This document shows, one piece after another, positions 50,817 to 59,377 of a DNA stretch of 59,377 nucleotides. The translations under genes were made by a program, and so were the position numbers. This DNA comes from UBA9732 sp963599445 (GTDB taxonomy: Bacteria; Spirochaetota; Spirochaetia; Sphaerochaetales; Sphaerochaetaceae), in contig CAVBWZ010000015.1 of assembly GCA_963599445.1 (NCBI GenBank), forward strand, positions 1 to 59,377, in the 5' to 3' direction. Position 1 is the stretch's first letter. Each line of letters starts with the position of its first letter. The notes under the pieces were generated by a model. That model saw only the letters and a program-made list of their open reading frames with translations. It was not told where the DNA came from and did not search any database.

Positions 50817-51713
50817 ATGAAGATAGGTTGGATAGGAACCGGAATTATGGGCTATAGCATGTGCAAGCACCTTATGGATGCGGGAAACGAGGCCATTGTT
50901 TTCAATAGGACCCAATCCAAGGCCCAGGGACTTGTAGAACTTGGTGCAAAGCTTGCAAAGACACCGGCGGAGGTGGCCAAGGACTGCGATGTGCTGTTCA
51001 CCATGGTTGGATATCCAAGCGATGTAGAGCAGGTCTACTTTGGAAAAGATGGAATATTCGAAGGATTGGAAGATGCCAGAAAGAAAGGCGAAGACGCCAA
51101 TGCAGCACGCATATTGGTCGACATGACGACGACGAAGCCTTCCCTTGCCGTCAGAATATACGAAAAGTCCAAGGAGATTGGATGCGAGAGTCTGGATGCA
51201 CCGGTATCGGGCGGTGACTCAGGGGCAAGGAACGCAACGCTCTCGATAATGGTTGGTGGAGATGCCTCCACATTGGAGAAGGTGAAGCCACTTTTTGAGG
51301 TCATGGGAAAATCGGTCTTGCTGGAAGGCCCTGCAGGTGCGGGGCAGCATACCAAGATGGCGAACCAGATACAGATTGCGGGAACGATGGTTGGAATGTG
51401 CGAAGCCCTTGCCTATTCCAAGAAGGCGGGCTTGGACTTGGAGAAGATGATTGCGACCATTGCAAAGGGTGCGGCGGGATGCCATTCGTTGGACAACCTA
51501 GCCCCTCGAATCATTCGTGGCGACTACGAGCCGGGTTTCATCGTGGAGCATTTTATCAAGGATATGAAGATCGCTCTGGAGGAAAGCAGGCGCATGGGTC
51601 TTGAGCTCAAGGGACTTGAACTTGTGGAGGCAATGTACGAGCAGCTTAGTGGCAAAGGCTACGCAAAGGCCGGCACACAGGCGCTTGTAAAGGTCATTGG
51701 AGATGAATTCTGA
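50817..51713 (+). CDS. NAD(P)-dependent beta-hydroxyacid dehydrogenase (3-hydroxyisobutyrate type)
   Basis: 298 residues. Rossmann loop IGWIGTGIMGYSMCKHLM at 3, substrate motif DAPVSGGDSGARNATLSIMV near 120, catalytic Lys in AGAGQHTKMANQ near 170, and the helical C-terminal domain. Such enzymes oxidise 3-hydroxyisobutyrate, tartronate semialdehyde, glyoxylate or similar; the substrate cannot be read from sequence. ATG 50817 has GGAGG 7 nt upstream, so an upstream in-frame start at 50739 is rejected. Its stop overlaps the next gene by one base. Confidence 0.87.
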   Translation: MKIGWIGTGIMGYSMCKHLMDAGNEAIVFNRTQSKAQGLVELGAKLAKTPAEVAKDCDVLFTMVGYPSDVEQVYFGKDGIFEGLEDARKKGEDANAARILVDMTTTKPSLAVRIYEKSKEIGCESLDAPVSGGDSGARNATLSIMVGGDASTLEKVKPLFEVMGKSVLLEGPAGAGQHTKMANQIQIAGTMVGMCEALAYSKKAGLDLEKMIATIAKGAAGCHSLDNLAPRIIRGDYEPGFIVEHFIKDMKIALEESRRMGLELKGLELVEAMYEQLSGKGYAKAGTQALVKVIGDEF

Positions 51714-52636
51714 TGCCACGAAAAGACGCTGCAAGCGGAGCACAAAGATTCGACGGGTACTACAGGGAAATCTACAAGGACAGGTGGGACGGTCTAAAGG
51801 CCGCAATGCTCGAGGACTCGAACCCAATTGAACTTGCAAGTGCATTTGGAGAAAGCGAATCCGTTGGTTGCTTCGAAACGCCCTACTACATGGACATGGC
51901 ATCCATACTTGCGGCGTGCATGCTTCCTGTAAAGGCTGGGGACAGGGTCCTTGATATGTGTGCTGCCCCTGGAGGGAAGACCCTTGTGCTGGCTGCAAAG
52001 CTCAATGGAACCGGAACTTTGGTTTCCAACGACCGCTCCGCTTCAAGGAGAAGCCGCCTTGCAAAGGTTGTGGATACATGTCTCAAACAACAGGCGAAAA
52101 GCAACATAAAGGTGACAGGACACGACAGCTCGACCTGGTCCCTGCATGAAAAGGATGCGTACGACTGCGTGCTCCTGGATGCACCATGCTCGTCTGAAAG
52201 GCATGTGCTCAACGATGCCTCTGCGCTTTCGATATGGAGTCCATCACGCCCAAAGAGGCTTGCGATACAGCAGTTCGCTATGCTTGCCGCAGCTTTGGAC
52301 GCCGCAGTTGATGGGGGATACATCCTCTACAGCACCTGTTCCATAAACCCAGTTGAGAATGAGAAGGTCATTGAAAAACTGGAACGCAAGAGAAATGGCC
52401 TTTTCAAAGAGGTTCCATTGGCGAAAATGGTTGAGGATACAAAGGAAGGAATACTTACAAACTCATTCAACTCCTTGCATGTAGAGGAGTTGGAACATGG
52501 CAGCATAGTCCTTCCTGATAAATCGAATCTATGTGGTCCGTTGTATTTCTGCCTGCTAAGGAAACGAGCCTTACAATCAGATCAAAGCAGCGGAAGCGAC
52601 CAGAACGCCCCCAAATATGAGGAGAATTATATATGA
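51713..52636 (+). CDS. NOL1/NOP2/Sun-family RNA m5C methyltransferase
   Basis: Methylates cytosine in rRNA or tRNA with S-adenosylmethionine. 307 residues: VGCFETPYYMDMASILAACM near 50, SAM motif VLDMCAAPGGKTLVLAAKL near 80, DCVLLDAPCSSERH near 152 with one catalytic Cys, and LYSTCSINPVENEKVIEKLE near 205 with the other. There is no separate RsmB NusB domain, so the RNA target is open. Overlaps its neighbours by 1 and 4 bp, forming a four-gene run to 54268. Confidence 0.87.
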   Translation: MPRKDAASGAQRFDGYYREIYKDRWDGLKAAMLEDSNPIELASAFGESESVGCFETPYYMDMASILAACMLPVKAGDRVLDMCAAPGGKTLVLAAKLNGTGTLVSNDRSASRRSRLAKVVDTCLKQQAKSNIKVTGHDSSTWSLHEKDAYDCVLLDAPCSSERHVLNDASALSIWSPSRPKRLAIQQFAMLAAALDAAVDGGYILYSTCSINPVENEKVIEKLERKRNGLFKEVPLAKMVEDTKEGILTNSFNSLHVEELEHGSIVLPDKSNLCGPLYFCLLRKRALQSDQSSGSDQNAPKYEENYI

Positions 52637-53793
52637 ACGCGGATACAAGGGCATCGGTCTCTATAGTGCGATGCGAAAGCTATGAGACATCCAAGCTATA
52701 TGAAGCTGTGGCCAAGGTGGCAAGCGGAGGGGGAATGCCTGATGTTGCAGGAAAAACCATACTGCTAAAGCCGAACATCCTGTCGGATTCGAGCCCTGAG
52801 GACTGCATAACGACCAACCCTGAGTTTGTAAGGGTTACTATCAAATTCCTTAAAAACTGTGGAGCAAAGGAGATACATGTTGGAGATTCGCCAGGGCTCC
52901 ACTCCCCTACGTTCGAAGGCAAAAGATGTGGAATCAAGGATGTCTGCGACCAGGAAGGGGCGATTTGGGAGGATTTCACGAAGAATCCGGTCGAAAAACC
53001 AATCAAGGGAACTGGAAAGGTCTTGCCAATGGCGGCGGTGCTCGACAAGGTGGACATGGTGTTCTCCCTATGCAAGTTCAAGACGCACCAACTCATGTAC
53101 ACGACAGGAGCTGTGAAGAACCTCTTTGGCACGATACCGGGGCTGCATAAAAGCGCCTGCCACGTCAAATGTCCAAACCGCGAAAGCTTTGCAAAGCTCA
53201 TCGTTGGCATCTACGAAACGGTGAAGCCAGCGTTCTGCCTAATGGACGCCGTCATTGGGATGGAGGGTTCGGGCCCGGCGAACGGCACTCCTCGTAGCAT
53301 AAACCTCGTAATGGGCTCCACGAACGGAATTGCAATGGACTGGGCCCAAGCCGTCATAATGGGCTACGACCCAAAACAGATTCCAATCATCAAGGAAGCC
53401 GCACGCAGGCACATACTCCCCTCCTCAATAGACTACCCTCTTCTCAAGGCCGATGCCGTTGTAGTCCCGGATTTCCAGCGCATTCCAATAAGGGAGAAGA
53501 CGCAGTTCATAAGGACGCTCATCCTGCCTTTCTTCACAAGGGGAGTGCAGAAGAAGCTGCAAAGAAGGGAGCCGAGACCACTGTTTGACCATTCAAGGTG
53601 CATACGATGCCTTAGATGTGTAAACATATGCCCTGCAAAGGCTTTGACGCTTTCAGGCGATGAATCGATGGAAAGAGGAGAAAGGCACATTTGTGCAGAC
53701 TACAGCAAATGCATACGTTGCTACTGCTGTCATGAAGTCTGCCCCGTAAACGCAATTACAATAGAGGGAAAGGAAGAGAACAAACATGACTAA
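52633..53793 (+). CDS. DUF362 protein with two [4Fe-4S] ferredoxin clusters
   Basis: 386 residues. The first ~300 are DUF362 (KTILLKPNILSDSSPEDCIT, KFKTHQLMYTTGAVKNLFGT, MDAVIGMEGSGPANGTPRSI). The last ~60 carry two clusters: CIRCLRCVNICPAKAL and CIRCYCCHEVCPVNAI. DUF362-ferredoxin proteins are widespread in anaerobes and presumed to be redox or electron-transfer proteins; the reaction is unknown. Its start overlaps the methyltransferase gene by 4 bp, and a near copy (13 of 14) of the recurring word lies in its first codons (52646-52659). Confidence 0.86.
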   Translation: MNADTRASVSIVRCESYETSKLYEAVAKVASGGGMPDVAGKTILLKPNILSDSSPEDCITTNPEFVRVTIKFLKNCGAKEIHVGDSPGLHSPTFEGKRCGIKDVCDQEGAIWEDFTKNPVEKPIKGTGKVLPMAAVLDKVDMVFSLCKFKTHQLMYTTGAVKNLFGTIPGLHKSACHVKCPNRESFAKLIVGIYETVKPAFCLMDAVIGMEGSGPANGTPRSINLVMGSTNGIAMDWAQAVIMGYDPKQIPIIKEAARRHILPSSIDYPLLKADAVVVPDFQRIPIREKTQFIRTLILPFFTRGVQKKLQRREPRPLFDHSRCIRCLRCVNICPAKALTLSGDESMERGERHICADYSKCIRCYCCHEVCPVNAITIEGKEENKHD

Positions 53794-54268
53794 GACATAT
53801 CTACTTATGGCCTTGTTGAGCATTCTGCCAATATCGGAATTGAGAGGGGCAATCCCATACGGATACTTCAATGACATACCTTTGTACCAATGCTTCATCA
53901 TAAGCGTGCTGGCGAACGCCCTTGTAGCCCCAATAGGATTCTTCTTCCTCAACACGTTGCATAGGCTTTTGGATAGATGGAATTTCTATCACAGGCTTTT
54001 CGAAAAGACGGTGGCTAGAGCTCGTTCAAAGGTGGAGGAAAAGATTAATAAGTATGGCTTACTAGGACTTATGTTCTTTGTGGCGATACCTTTACCTGTA
54101 ACCGGAGCTTGGACGGGAACACTTGGTGCATGGGTCCTTGGACTAGATAGGAAGAAGAGCATACTATCCATAGCATGCGGTGTTCTGATTGCTGGCATCA
54201 TAGTCACTGCAGTGGTATACACAGGAGCAGGAATAGGAAAACTGTTTACAAAGCAAATCAATATATGA
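53786..54268 (+). CDS. Small multidrug-export-type membrane protein (COG2426)
   Basis: 160 residues, about four hydrophobic segments. It opens TYLLMALLSILPISELRGAI with the conserved Glu-Leu-Arg-Gly-Ala-Ile-Pro, and later LMFFVAIPLPVTGAWTGTLG, both hallmarks of the Sm_multidrug_ex family (PF06695). The family name is historical and true transport is unproven. Starts 8 bp inside the DUF362 gene. A terminator hairpin follows at 54299. Confidence 0.85.
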   Translation: MTKTYLLMALLSILPISELRGAIPYGYFNDIPLYQCFIISVLANALVAPIGFFFLNTLHRLLDRWNFYHRLFEKTVARARSKVEEKINKYGLLGLMFFVAIPLPVTGAWTGTLGAWVLGLDRKKSILSIACGVLIAGIIVTAVVYTGAGIGKLFTKQINI

Positions 54269-54298
54269 ATTAGATTATACTCATAGAAGTGTTAATGC

Positions 54299-54340
54299 AA
54301 AACCGTATGAAATTTATATAAGTTTCATATGGTTTTGTTT
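54299..54340. terminator. AT-rich terminator hairpin after the COG2426 gene
   Basis: 14-bp arms AAAACCGTATGAAA / TTTCATATGGTTTT with one mismatch, then GTTTAG. The loop contains the first copy of the 15-mer AT repeat. Confidence 0.7.
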
Positions 54341-54397
54341 AGTTTTATATTGCAATGCTACTTGCCAACGTATTTAAATATAAAATTTATATAAGTT
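54310..54397. repeat. Two 15-bp AT-rich repeats beside the partition genes (candidate parS)
   Basis: AAATTTATATAAGTT occurs exactly at 54310-54324 and 54383-54397, just 3' of the parA/RHH pair. The core TTATATAAG recurs at 55563-55571 upstream of parA. Centromere sites of RHH-type partition systems are often short iterons next to the genes. Confidence 0.5.
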
Positions 54398-54423
54398 ATA
54401 TATTCTTTCACTATTACAAACGT

Positions 54424-54663
54424 TTAATTCTTGTATTTCTTTGAAAACTCTTTGAGCGCAAACCTGATGCCTGCAGCCCAGCCAAGACCAAGCTCAGAGA
54501 AGAGCTCCTCCAACTCCTTTTTGAACGAAGGCTCAATGGAGAACGTCGTAAGGATCTTGTTCTCCTTCTTATGAACGCTGTCGCTGTTGAACAGCTGCTT
54601 GGCCTTCGTGCTTACAGTCTCTTCATACTTCATCGACTCATCAGAATTTCTCTTAAGTGCCAT
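54424..54663 (-). CDS. Small ribbon-helix-helix-like partner of ParA
   Basis: 79 residues. The first ~35 are charged and probably flexible; the C-terminal ~42 (KILTTFSIEPSFKKELEELF then SELGLGWAAGIRFALKEFSK) have a beta-helix-helix pattern like a CopG/Omega ribbon-helix-helix domain. It lies 24 bp after parA on the same strand, the place of the centromere-binding protein in type Ib partition systems. The fold is my inference from pattern. The ATG at 54663 is preferred to a TTG further upstream. Confidence 0.6.
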   Translation of the reverse strand: MALKRNSDESMKYEETVSTKAKQLFNSDSVHKKENKILTTFSIEPSFKKELEELFSELGLGWAAGIRFALKEFSKKYKN

Positions 54664-54687
54664 AATCTTTTTCCCTACCGCCAAAAA

Positions 54688-55449
54688 TCAGTTCCAAATG
54701 ACCTTTTCGAGACTCTCGATCGCCTCAACGGTCTTGTCTTTGAGTCCCCTTCCCCTTTCCTTGAACTGCTGCGGGGCGATCGAAGCCTCCTGAGCCTTTC
54801 TGAAAACAGGATCAACTGGTATTCTGTAAACTTCAAACGACCCTTCCTGAGCCGCCTTGTAGATATCTCTATGTTGTTTGATTCTTTCGTCGTAGGAGTT
54901 GATTATGACCCTTGAATGCTTGACCTGGCTTCTAAGGTTCTTCCTAAGCCTTTTGAGCTCGTCTATGAAGATCTCAAGACCATCCAAGCTGAATACTTCA
55001 GGAGTCATTGGTGTTATAACCTCATCGCTTGCTATTATTGCAGCCCTCTCCAAACGTCCAAGACCTGGTGACAGATCAAGTATTATGTGGTCGAAGTCCT
55101 TGGACAATTCGGATACAAGGTCCTGAAGCACATATGGCTCTTCTGCAAGCTTCGTCTCACTGTAGTTCTTAAGGACCCCTCCAATGCCAAAGGTCGGAAG
55201 TATGTAGAGGTTTGGAACCTGCTCGACAGGAACCACTGCATCGTTGATATAGCACTTTCCCTGAACCACATCTGCAAGTTCGTACTTTGGAGTCTTCTTC
55301 AAGAACCACGAAGACGCATTGCCCTGAGGATCCACGTCTATGAGAAGGGTCCTGAAGCCATCCATGGCCGACTGACAAGCCAGAGTTCCAGATATAGTTG
55401 TCTTACCAACACCTCCTTTTTGGAGGTGAAATGCAATAGTTTTAGCCAT
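54688..55449 (-). CDS. parA: ParA-family partition ATPase
   Basis: 253 residues. Deviant Walker A FHLQKGGVGKTTISGTLACQ at 5, DVDPQGNASSWFLKK near 37, DHIILDLSPGLGRLERAAI near 110, and VFSLDGLEIFIDEL near 145. The lack of an N-terminal HTH is as in type Ib or Soj-like ParA. With the RHH-like partner it forms a plasmid-style partition cassette rather than the chromosomal parAB, since no ParB follows. Start ATG 55449 has AGGTG 5 nt upstream. The region around it is much richer in A/T than its neighbours, suggesting an integrated plasmid or island remnant. Confidence 0.85.
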   Translation of the reverse strand: MAKTIAFHLQKGGVGKTTISGTLACQSAMDGFRTLLIDVDPQGNASSWFLKKTPKYELADVVQGKCYINDAVVPVEQVPNLYILPTFGIGGVLKNYSETKLAEEPYVLQDLVSELSKDFDHIILDLSPGLGRLERAAIIASDEVITPMTPEVFSLDGLEIFIDELKRLRKNLRSQVKHSRVIINSYDERIKQHRDIYKAAQEGSFEVYRIPVDPVFRKAQEASIAPQQFKERGRGLKDKTVEAIESLEKVIWN

Positions 55450-55465
55450 AAAACACCTGCGAAAC

Positions 55466-55494
55466 AGTATATACCATACACAATTGCTATACAA
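55466..55494 (-). promoter_or_regulatory. parA promoter
   Basis: Minus strand TTGTAT (55494-55489), 17 bp, TATACT (55471-55466). Repeated ATAC motifs across the spacer could bind the partition proteins. Confidence 0.65.
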
Positions 55495-55549
55495 GTCTTT
55501 TGTATTTTACCTTATAAACAATATTTCTTTTGTTTGTATATAAAATAAA

Positions 55550-55585
55550 AGCCATACAATTCTTATATAAGAAATGTATGGCTTA
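55550..55585 (-). terminator. Terminator between the acidic lipoprotein gene and parA
   Basis: Stem AGCCATACA / TGTATGGCT with an inner TTCTT/AAGAA stem; on the minus strand it is followed by a T-rich tail (TTTATTTTA). Confidence 0.72.
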
Positions 55586-55606
55586 TTATTGATTTCAATC
55601 AAATAC

Positions 55607-56539
55607 TTAGGAATTCAAAAGACTCCTCAGAAATTCATCATCGTCATCAATTGCTGAGTTCTCACGCTTCTCGTCATGACTATCATGACCATTGGTCTCT
55701 ACGGATGAAACAGAAGGAGTTGGCTCATCTTCAACACCGTCAGCACCCTGAACTGGCTTATAGTTCCTGGAATTCCTCCTTCCCGCTCTTACCAAATCCC
55801 TTATCATCACCACAATAAGCATCACTATACCAATGAATACGGTAAGCACTCCAAAGCAGAACAGCTTTTCTCTCAGTACGAAAGCTGTCAAGCGGTCCAT
55901 GAACGAGCCGTCTTCGACATTAGGCTCTACGCTTGCCTTTGGTTGGACTGCAGGTGGCACCTGATTGTTGGGCTGAACGTTCTGCGGAACGGATACAGAA
56001 GCCTCGGAGCCCTTCGTCTCTTCAACCGCAGATGGTTCAGACACTTCGTCGATTGGACTCTCTCCAGCTGTCAAGGATTCTTCAAAAGGAGAGGTTTTCT
56101 CAACAACATCCAAAGAGGTTCCAAGGGAAGGCTCCTCTATGGAATCAACGTTGCCCATAGGAGAAACCATGTCATCAGAAGAAGCCGAATCGTTCTGCTC
56201 TACAGGAATTGTCTCCAATTCGTCTGAAGGTTCTTCAGTGATGGAAGCCTCAAGGTTATCTTGCAAGGAAGGATTCTCAGACGAAGCCTCCGAATTGTCT
56301 GTAATTTCATTCTCTACATCAAGTTGTGGTTCAAGAACAGGAACCTGTGAAGTTCCATCTGATTCAATAGACAACACATCAGACGTCGCATCAGACGCCG
56401 CATCGAGAGGGGAATTTGAACTAGAGGCCCCTTCGACTGCAGGAACAAGGGTTTCAAGTTCAGGCGATTCCTCCACCGCAGCAGTGCGACAGGAAACAAG
56501 ACAAAGAACCGCAAACAAAAGGAAAAAAACTTTCTTCAC
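55607..56539 (-). CDS. Acidic lipoprotein with C-terminal membrane helix, unknown function
   Basis: Unrecognised. 310 residues from GTG 56539 (GGAGGAG 9 nt upstream; an in-frame reading further 5' lacks support). Lipobox LVSC at ~17-20. Residues ~25-205 are low-complexity, rich in Ser, Glu, Pro and Val. A hydrophobic helix (FGVLTVFIGIVMLIVVMI) at ~230-248 is followed by a basic then acidic cytoplasmic-type tail. A lipid anchor plus a second membrane span would tether both ends, perhaps spanning the periplasm. It has a clear promoter and terminator, so it is a single-gene unit. Confidence 0.65.
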   Translation of the reverse strand: MKKVFFLLFAVLCLVSCRTAAVEESPELETLVPAVEGASSSNSPLDAASDATSDVLSIESDGTSQVPVLEPQLDVENEITDNSEASSENPSLQDNLEASITEEPSDELETIPVEQNDSASSDDMVSPMGNVDSIEEPSLGTSLDVVEKTSPFEESLTAGESPIDEVSEPSAVEETKGSEASVSVPQNVQPNNQVPPAVQPKASVEPNVEDGSFMDRLTAFVLREKLFCFGVLTVFIGIVMLIVVMIRDLVRAGRRNSRNYKPVQGADGVEDEPTPSVSSVETNGHDSHDEKRENSAIDDDDEFLRSLLNS

Positions 56540-56619
56540 TAGAGTGTCTCCTCCATCAAAACAAAAGGGATGTAACAAAAAAGACCTAAATAGCTTCCGT
56601 TACATCCCCCTATCGCTTA

Positions 56620-56648
56620 ATTATAAGAGCAAAAAGCCTATAAGACAA
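56620..56648 (-). promoter_or_regulatory. Promoter of the acidic lipoprotein gene
   Basis: Minus strand TTGTCT (56648-56643), 17 bp, perfect TATAAT (56625-56620), directly after the valS stop. Confidence 0.78.
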
Positions 56649-59300
56649 TCAAAAAGACCTTAGAACCTCTATATGTTTTTGCATTTTTTCGATTTTTTCT
56701 TCGAATTCGCGCTTTTTCGCCCTCTCCTTCTCTATTGCCTCAGGCTTTGCGAAGGAAACGAACTTCTCGTTGGAAAGCTTCTTCTCCGAACCTTCGAGAA
56801 GAGCCTTCGTCTTGGAGATATCGTCTTCAAGCTTTGAAATCTCCTTGTCAACGTCAATTGCATCTCTGACAAAGAGATAGGTCTCAAAACCCTGTCCTGC
56901 TACAGGGAATGCACCCTCAACGGAGGTCGCTTTGGCGGCATCTATTTCAATGCTCTCTGCATTCGTGAAGTTCTTGAGAAGGTCCACATGTCCAGCCATG
57001 AACGAAGAAAGCCTACCGCTCTCATCAGGTCTTACGACGATTCTGAGTTTCTTGTCAGCAGGAATCCCCAACTCCGCACGGGCATTCCTTATACCTCTCA
57101 CGACATCCTGCATACATTGCATCAAATGAGCCTCGTCTGCATGGATTCTATCGTTTCTATACTCAGGAAACGATGCTATTATCACTTTGCCTTCCGTGTT
57201 AGGAAGCTTTGAATAGATCTCCTCTGTTATGAACGAAAGCATAGGATGCATGAGTCTCATCGACTCGGCAAGTATGTCCATAAGAATGGAGACTATGCGG
57301 TCCTTCTCAGCATCGTCGCCGGAATAGAGCGAAAGCTTTGATGCCTCTACATACCAATCGCAGAAATCGTTCCAGAAGAAGTCGTATATGGCCTGTGCTG
57401 CATCGTTGAACTTGTAGCCTTCGATTGCATTTCTTACCTTACGGACGTTCTCATTCAAGCTATGGTATATCCATTTGTCAACTTCAGTGAATTTCGACTG
57501 GTCTATTGCAACGAGGTTTCTGCCTTCAAGGTTCATCAGAAGATATCTTGTGGCGTTCCATATCTTGTTGGCGAACCTTGAACCAAGCTTGAACGAATCC
57601 ATATCCACAAGCACATCCTGACCTTGTGCTGCAAGATAGCATATGGTGAACTTCATTGCATCTGCACCATAGAGGTCTATGACATCAAGTGGGTCGATTC
57701 CGTTTCCAAGGCTCTTGGACATCTTGCGCCCCTTCTTGTCCCTAACAAGTCCTGTTATGTATATGTCGTTGAAAGGAACCTTTCCAGTGAACTCAAGGGA
57801 TGCCATTATCATTCTCGAAACCCAGAAGAATATTATGTCATATGCAGTTACGAGAGTGCTTGTAGGGAAGAACTTCTTGAAGTCAGGTGTCTCTTCAGGC
57901 CATCCAAGGGTACTGAAAGGCCAAAGCCACGAGGAGAACCAGGTGTCAAGGACATCGGTATCCTGATGTATGTGTTTACTTCCGCATTTGGAACAACAGG
58001 TTGGGTCTTCACGTTCCACCATCATGTGTCCGCAATCATCGCAGTACCAAACAGGGATTCTATGCCCCCACCAGAGCTGGCGGCTTATGCACCAGTCACG
58101 GATGTTCTCAAGCCAACTTGAATAGGTGTTCTCCCATCTCTTTGGGTAGAAATGGATTTCACCCTTCTTCCAGGCATCAAGGGCTTTGTCCGCAAGCGAA
58201 CGCATCCTTACGAACCACTGCTGGCTGAGATATGGTTCAACGGTGGTATTGCAACGGTAGCAATGCCCAACTTCATGCTTATGTTCCTGCACTCTAACAA
58301 GATATCCAAGTTCATCGAGCTTTTGGGCAACCTTGTCGCGGGCCACTTCCGCAGGAAGACCTCGGAACTCTTCAGGACAAACATCGTTGAGTGTTCCATC
58401 AGGATTGAGGATGTTTATGGCTTCAAGGTTGTGCCTCTTGCCGCACTCCCAGTCGTTTGGATCATGGGCAGGCGTAATCTTCACCATACCAGTTCCAAAC
58501 TCGATTCCAACGAAGCTGTCTGCAATGATTGGAATCTCCCTATCAGTCAAAGGCAGCTTGAGCATTTTGCCTACAAGATCCTTGTACCTTTCGTCATCCG
58601 GATTGACAGCAACCGCAACGTCTCCGAACATGGTCTCTGGCCTTGTCGTGGCGACTGTGATATGCCCGCTTCCATCTGCAAACGGATAGTTTATGTCATA
58701 GAGATGGCCAACATCCTCCTGATGCTCCACTTCGTCATCGGCCAAAGCCGTTCCGCAATGAGGACAATAGTTGACAAGATAAAGGCCCTTGTAGACAAGT
58801 CCTCTCTCGTACAGAGTGACGAACGTCTCCCTGACGGCCTTGGAAAGCCCTTCATCCATGGTGAACCTTTCATGGTCCCAGTCACAGGAACAGCCTATCT
58901 TCTTGAGCTGCCCCACTATCACGTCATGATGCTCCTCCTTGAGGGCCCATGTACGTTCAAGGAACTTCTCCCTACCAAGGTCCTGCCTTCTGAGGCCTTC
59001 CTTCTGGAGTCTCCTTTCCATGACGTTCTGAGTGGCTATTCCGGCATGGTCCGTTCCAGGAACCCAAAGCGTGGGCCTACCGGTCATTCTATAGTACCTG
59101 ATGAGAGTGTCCTGCAACGAGTTGTTGAGGGCATGCCCCATGTGAAGGATTCCTGTGACGTTTGGTGGTGGCATTACAATGACGAAAGGCTTTCCTGTGC
59201 CCGTAGAAGGCCTAAAGTTTCCATCTTCAACCCACTGCCTGTAGATTGAATCTTCGAACGCCTTTGGATCATAGGCTTTTTCAAGTTCAATAGCTTTCAT
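56649..59300 (-). CDS. valS: Valine--tRNA ligase
   Basis: Charges tRNA-Val and edits mischarged Thr. 883 residues: HIGH motif PPNVTGILHMGHALNNSLQD near 46, editing-domain TTRPETMFGDVAVAVNP near 213, CxxC pairs (CDDCGH and CSKCGS) near 425, KMSKS in GRKMSKSLGNGIDPL near 527, the anticodon domain, and a C-terminal coiled coil (DDISKTKALLEGSEKKLSNE) that clamps the tRNA. ATG 59300 lies 5 nt after GGAGG; the adjoining ATG 59303 is equally possible. A 13-of-14 copy of the recurring word lies at 57947-57960. Confidence 0.97.
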   Translation of the reverse strand: MKAIELEKAYDPKAFEDSIYRQWVEDGNFRPSTGTGKPFVIVMPPPNVTGILHMGHALNNSLQDTLIRYYRMTGRPTLWVPGTDHAGIATQNVMERRLQKEGLRRQDLGREKFLERTWALKEEHHDVIVGQLKKIGCSCDWDHERFTMDEGLSKAVRETFVTLYERGLVYKGLYLVNYCPHCGTALADDEVEHQEDVGHLYDINYPFADGSGHITVATTRPETMFGDVAVAVNPDDERYKDLVGKMLKLPLTDREIPIIADSFVGIEFGTGMVKITPAHDPNDWECGKRHNLEAINILNPDGTLNDVCPEEFRGLPAEVARDKVAQKLDELGYLVRVQEHKHEVGHCYRCNTTVEPYLSQQWFVRMRSLADKALDAWKKGEIHFYPKRWENTYSSWLENIRDWCISRQLWWGHRIPVWYCDDCGHMMVEREDPTCCSKCGSKHIHQDTDVLDTWFSSWLWPFSTLGWPEETPDFKKFFPTSTLVTAYDIIFFWVSRMIMASLEFTGKVPFNDIYITGLVRDKKGRKMSKSLGNGIDPLDVIDLYGADAMKFTICYLAAQGQDVLVDMDSFKLGSRFANKIWNATRYLLMNLEGRNLVAIDQSKFTEVDKWIYHSLNENVRKVRNAIEGYKFNDAAQAIYDFFWNDFCDWYVEASKLSLYSGDDAEKDRIVSILMDILAESMRLMHPMLSFITEEIYSKLPNTEGKVIIASFPEYRNDRIHADEAHLMQCMQDVVRGIRNARAELGIPADKKLRIVVRPDESGRLSSFMAGHVDLLKNFTNAESIEIDAAKATSVEGAFPVAGQGFETYLFVRDAIDVDKEISKLEDDISKTKALLEGSEKKLSNEKFVSFAKPEAIEKERAKKREFEEKIEKMQKHIEVLRSF

Positions 59301-59377
59301 CATTTCCTCCAAACGAATAGTCGAACAATATATTGCTTGAGGAGAATCCTATACCAAAAAAGCAATTAAGGCAATTG

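Noticed and set aside
58152..59249. Plus-strand open frame of 365 codons opposite valS
   Set aside because: Antisense shadow of a highly conserved synthetase; no recognisable domain or ribosome site.

Overview
The window reads as a spirochaete chromosome (Spirochaetota, Treponema/Sphaerochaeta-like, probably host-associated). Three things point there: the block rpsB-tsf-frr-uppS-cdsA-dxr-rseP without pyrH, in the order known from Treponema pallidum; an XPB/ERCC3-type helicase; and a cell surface of lipoproteins with Listeria-Bacteroides repeats and BspA-like leucine-rich repeats. Base composition is moderate except for an AT-rich left edge (1-760) and an AT-rich stretch around a plasmid-type parA gene (54270-55600). 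No rRNA, tRNA, CRISPR array or transposase gene was found.

Layout. 1-7259: an edge-truncated DUF4365-like gene, trmB and mfd, a divergent inositol-phosphatase gene, and an ACT-domain/queuosine-precursor-transporter operon. 7794-18998: nrdR, dgt, a small membrane protein, aroK, aroC, an XPB helicase with its helicase-associated partner, an ABC-F ATPase and a fused aroDE. 19064-20892: a beta-helix lipoprotein whose promoter spacer is a G9 tract, next to a 25-residue type I toxin gene with a convergent antisense RNA. 21545-27908: translation (rpsB, tsf, frr), then isoprenoid and phospholipid synthesis and the RseP protease. 27984-32639: dnaB, rplI, a DUF2232 protein, rpsR, ssb and rpsF on the minus strand, and a divergent 29-residue mS38/COX24-like gene. 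33142-35857: metN-metI-metQ. 36102-38866: a CPA2 antiporter and a MurD-like ligase. 39265-43466: a giant surface lipoprotein split by a frameshift. 44138-49786: metG, hflK-hflC and a LacI regulator. 49980-59300: an SmtB-like regulator with a YbaY-like lipoprotein; an oxidoreductase, RNA methyltransferase, DUF362 iron-sulfur protein and COG2426 protein; a parA/RHH partition pair; a lipoprotein; and valS.

The most unusual content is between the genes. Seven intergenic stretches hold short-period arrays whose units keep a strict 9-, 10- or 12-nt register while the bases drift. Two full copies and one deleted copy of a ~167-bp palindromic element with 17-bp inverted ends are present, and the two full copies show a compensatory base-pair change in an internal hairpin. 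A 14-mer word (GACCGATGTCCTTG) and its 9-mer core recur far above chance. Three C/G tracts of 9-10 nt exist, one exactly between a -35 and a -10 box. Together with the type I toxin-antitoxin locus these are the best candidates for undescribed biology.
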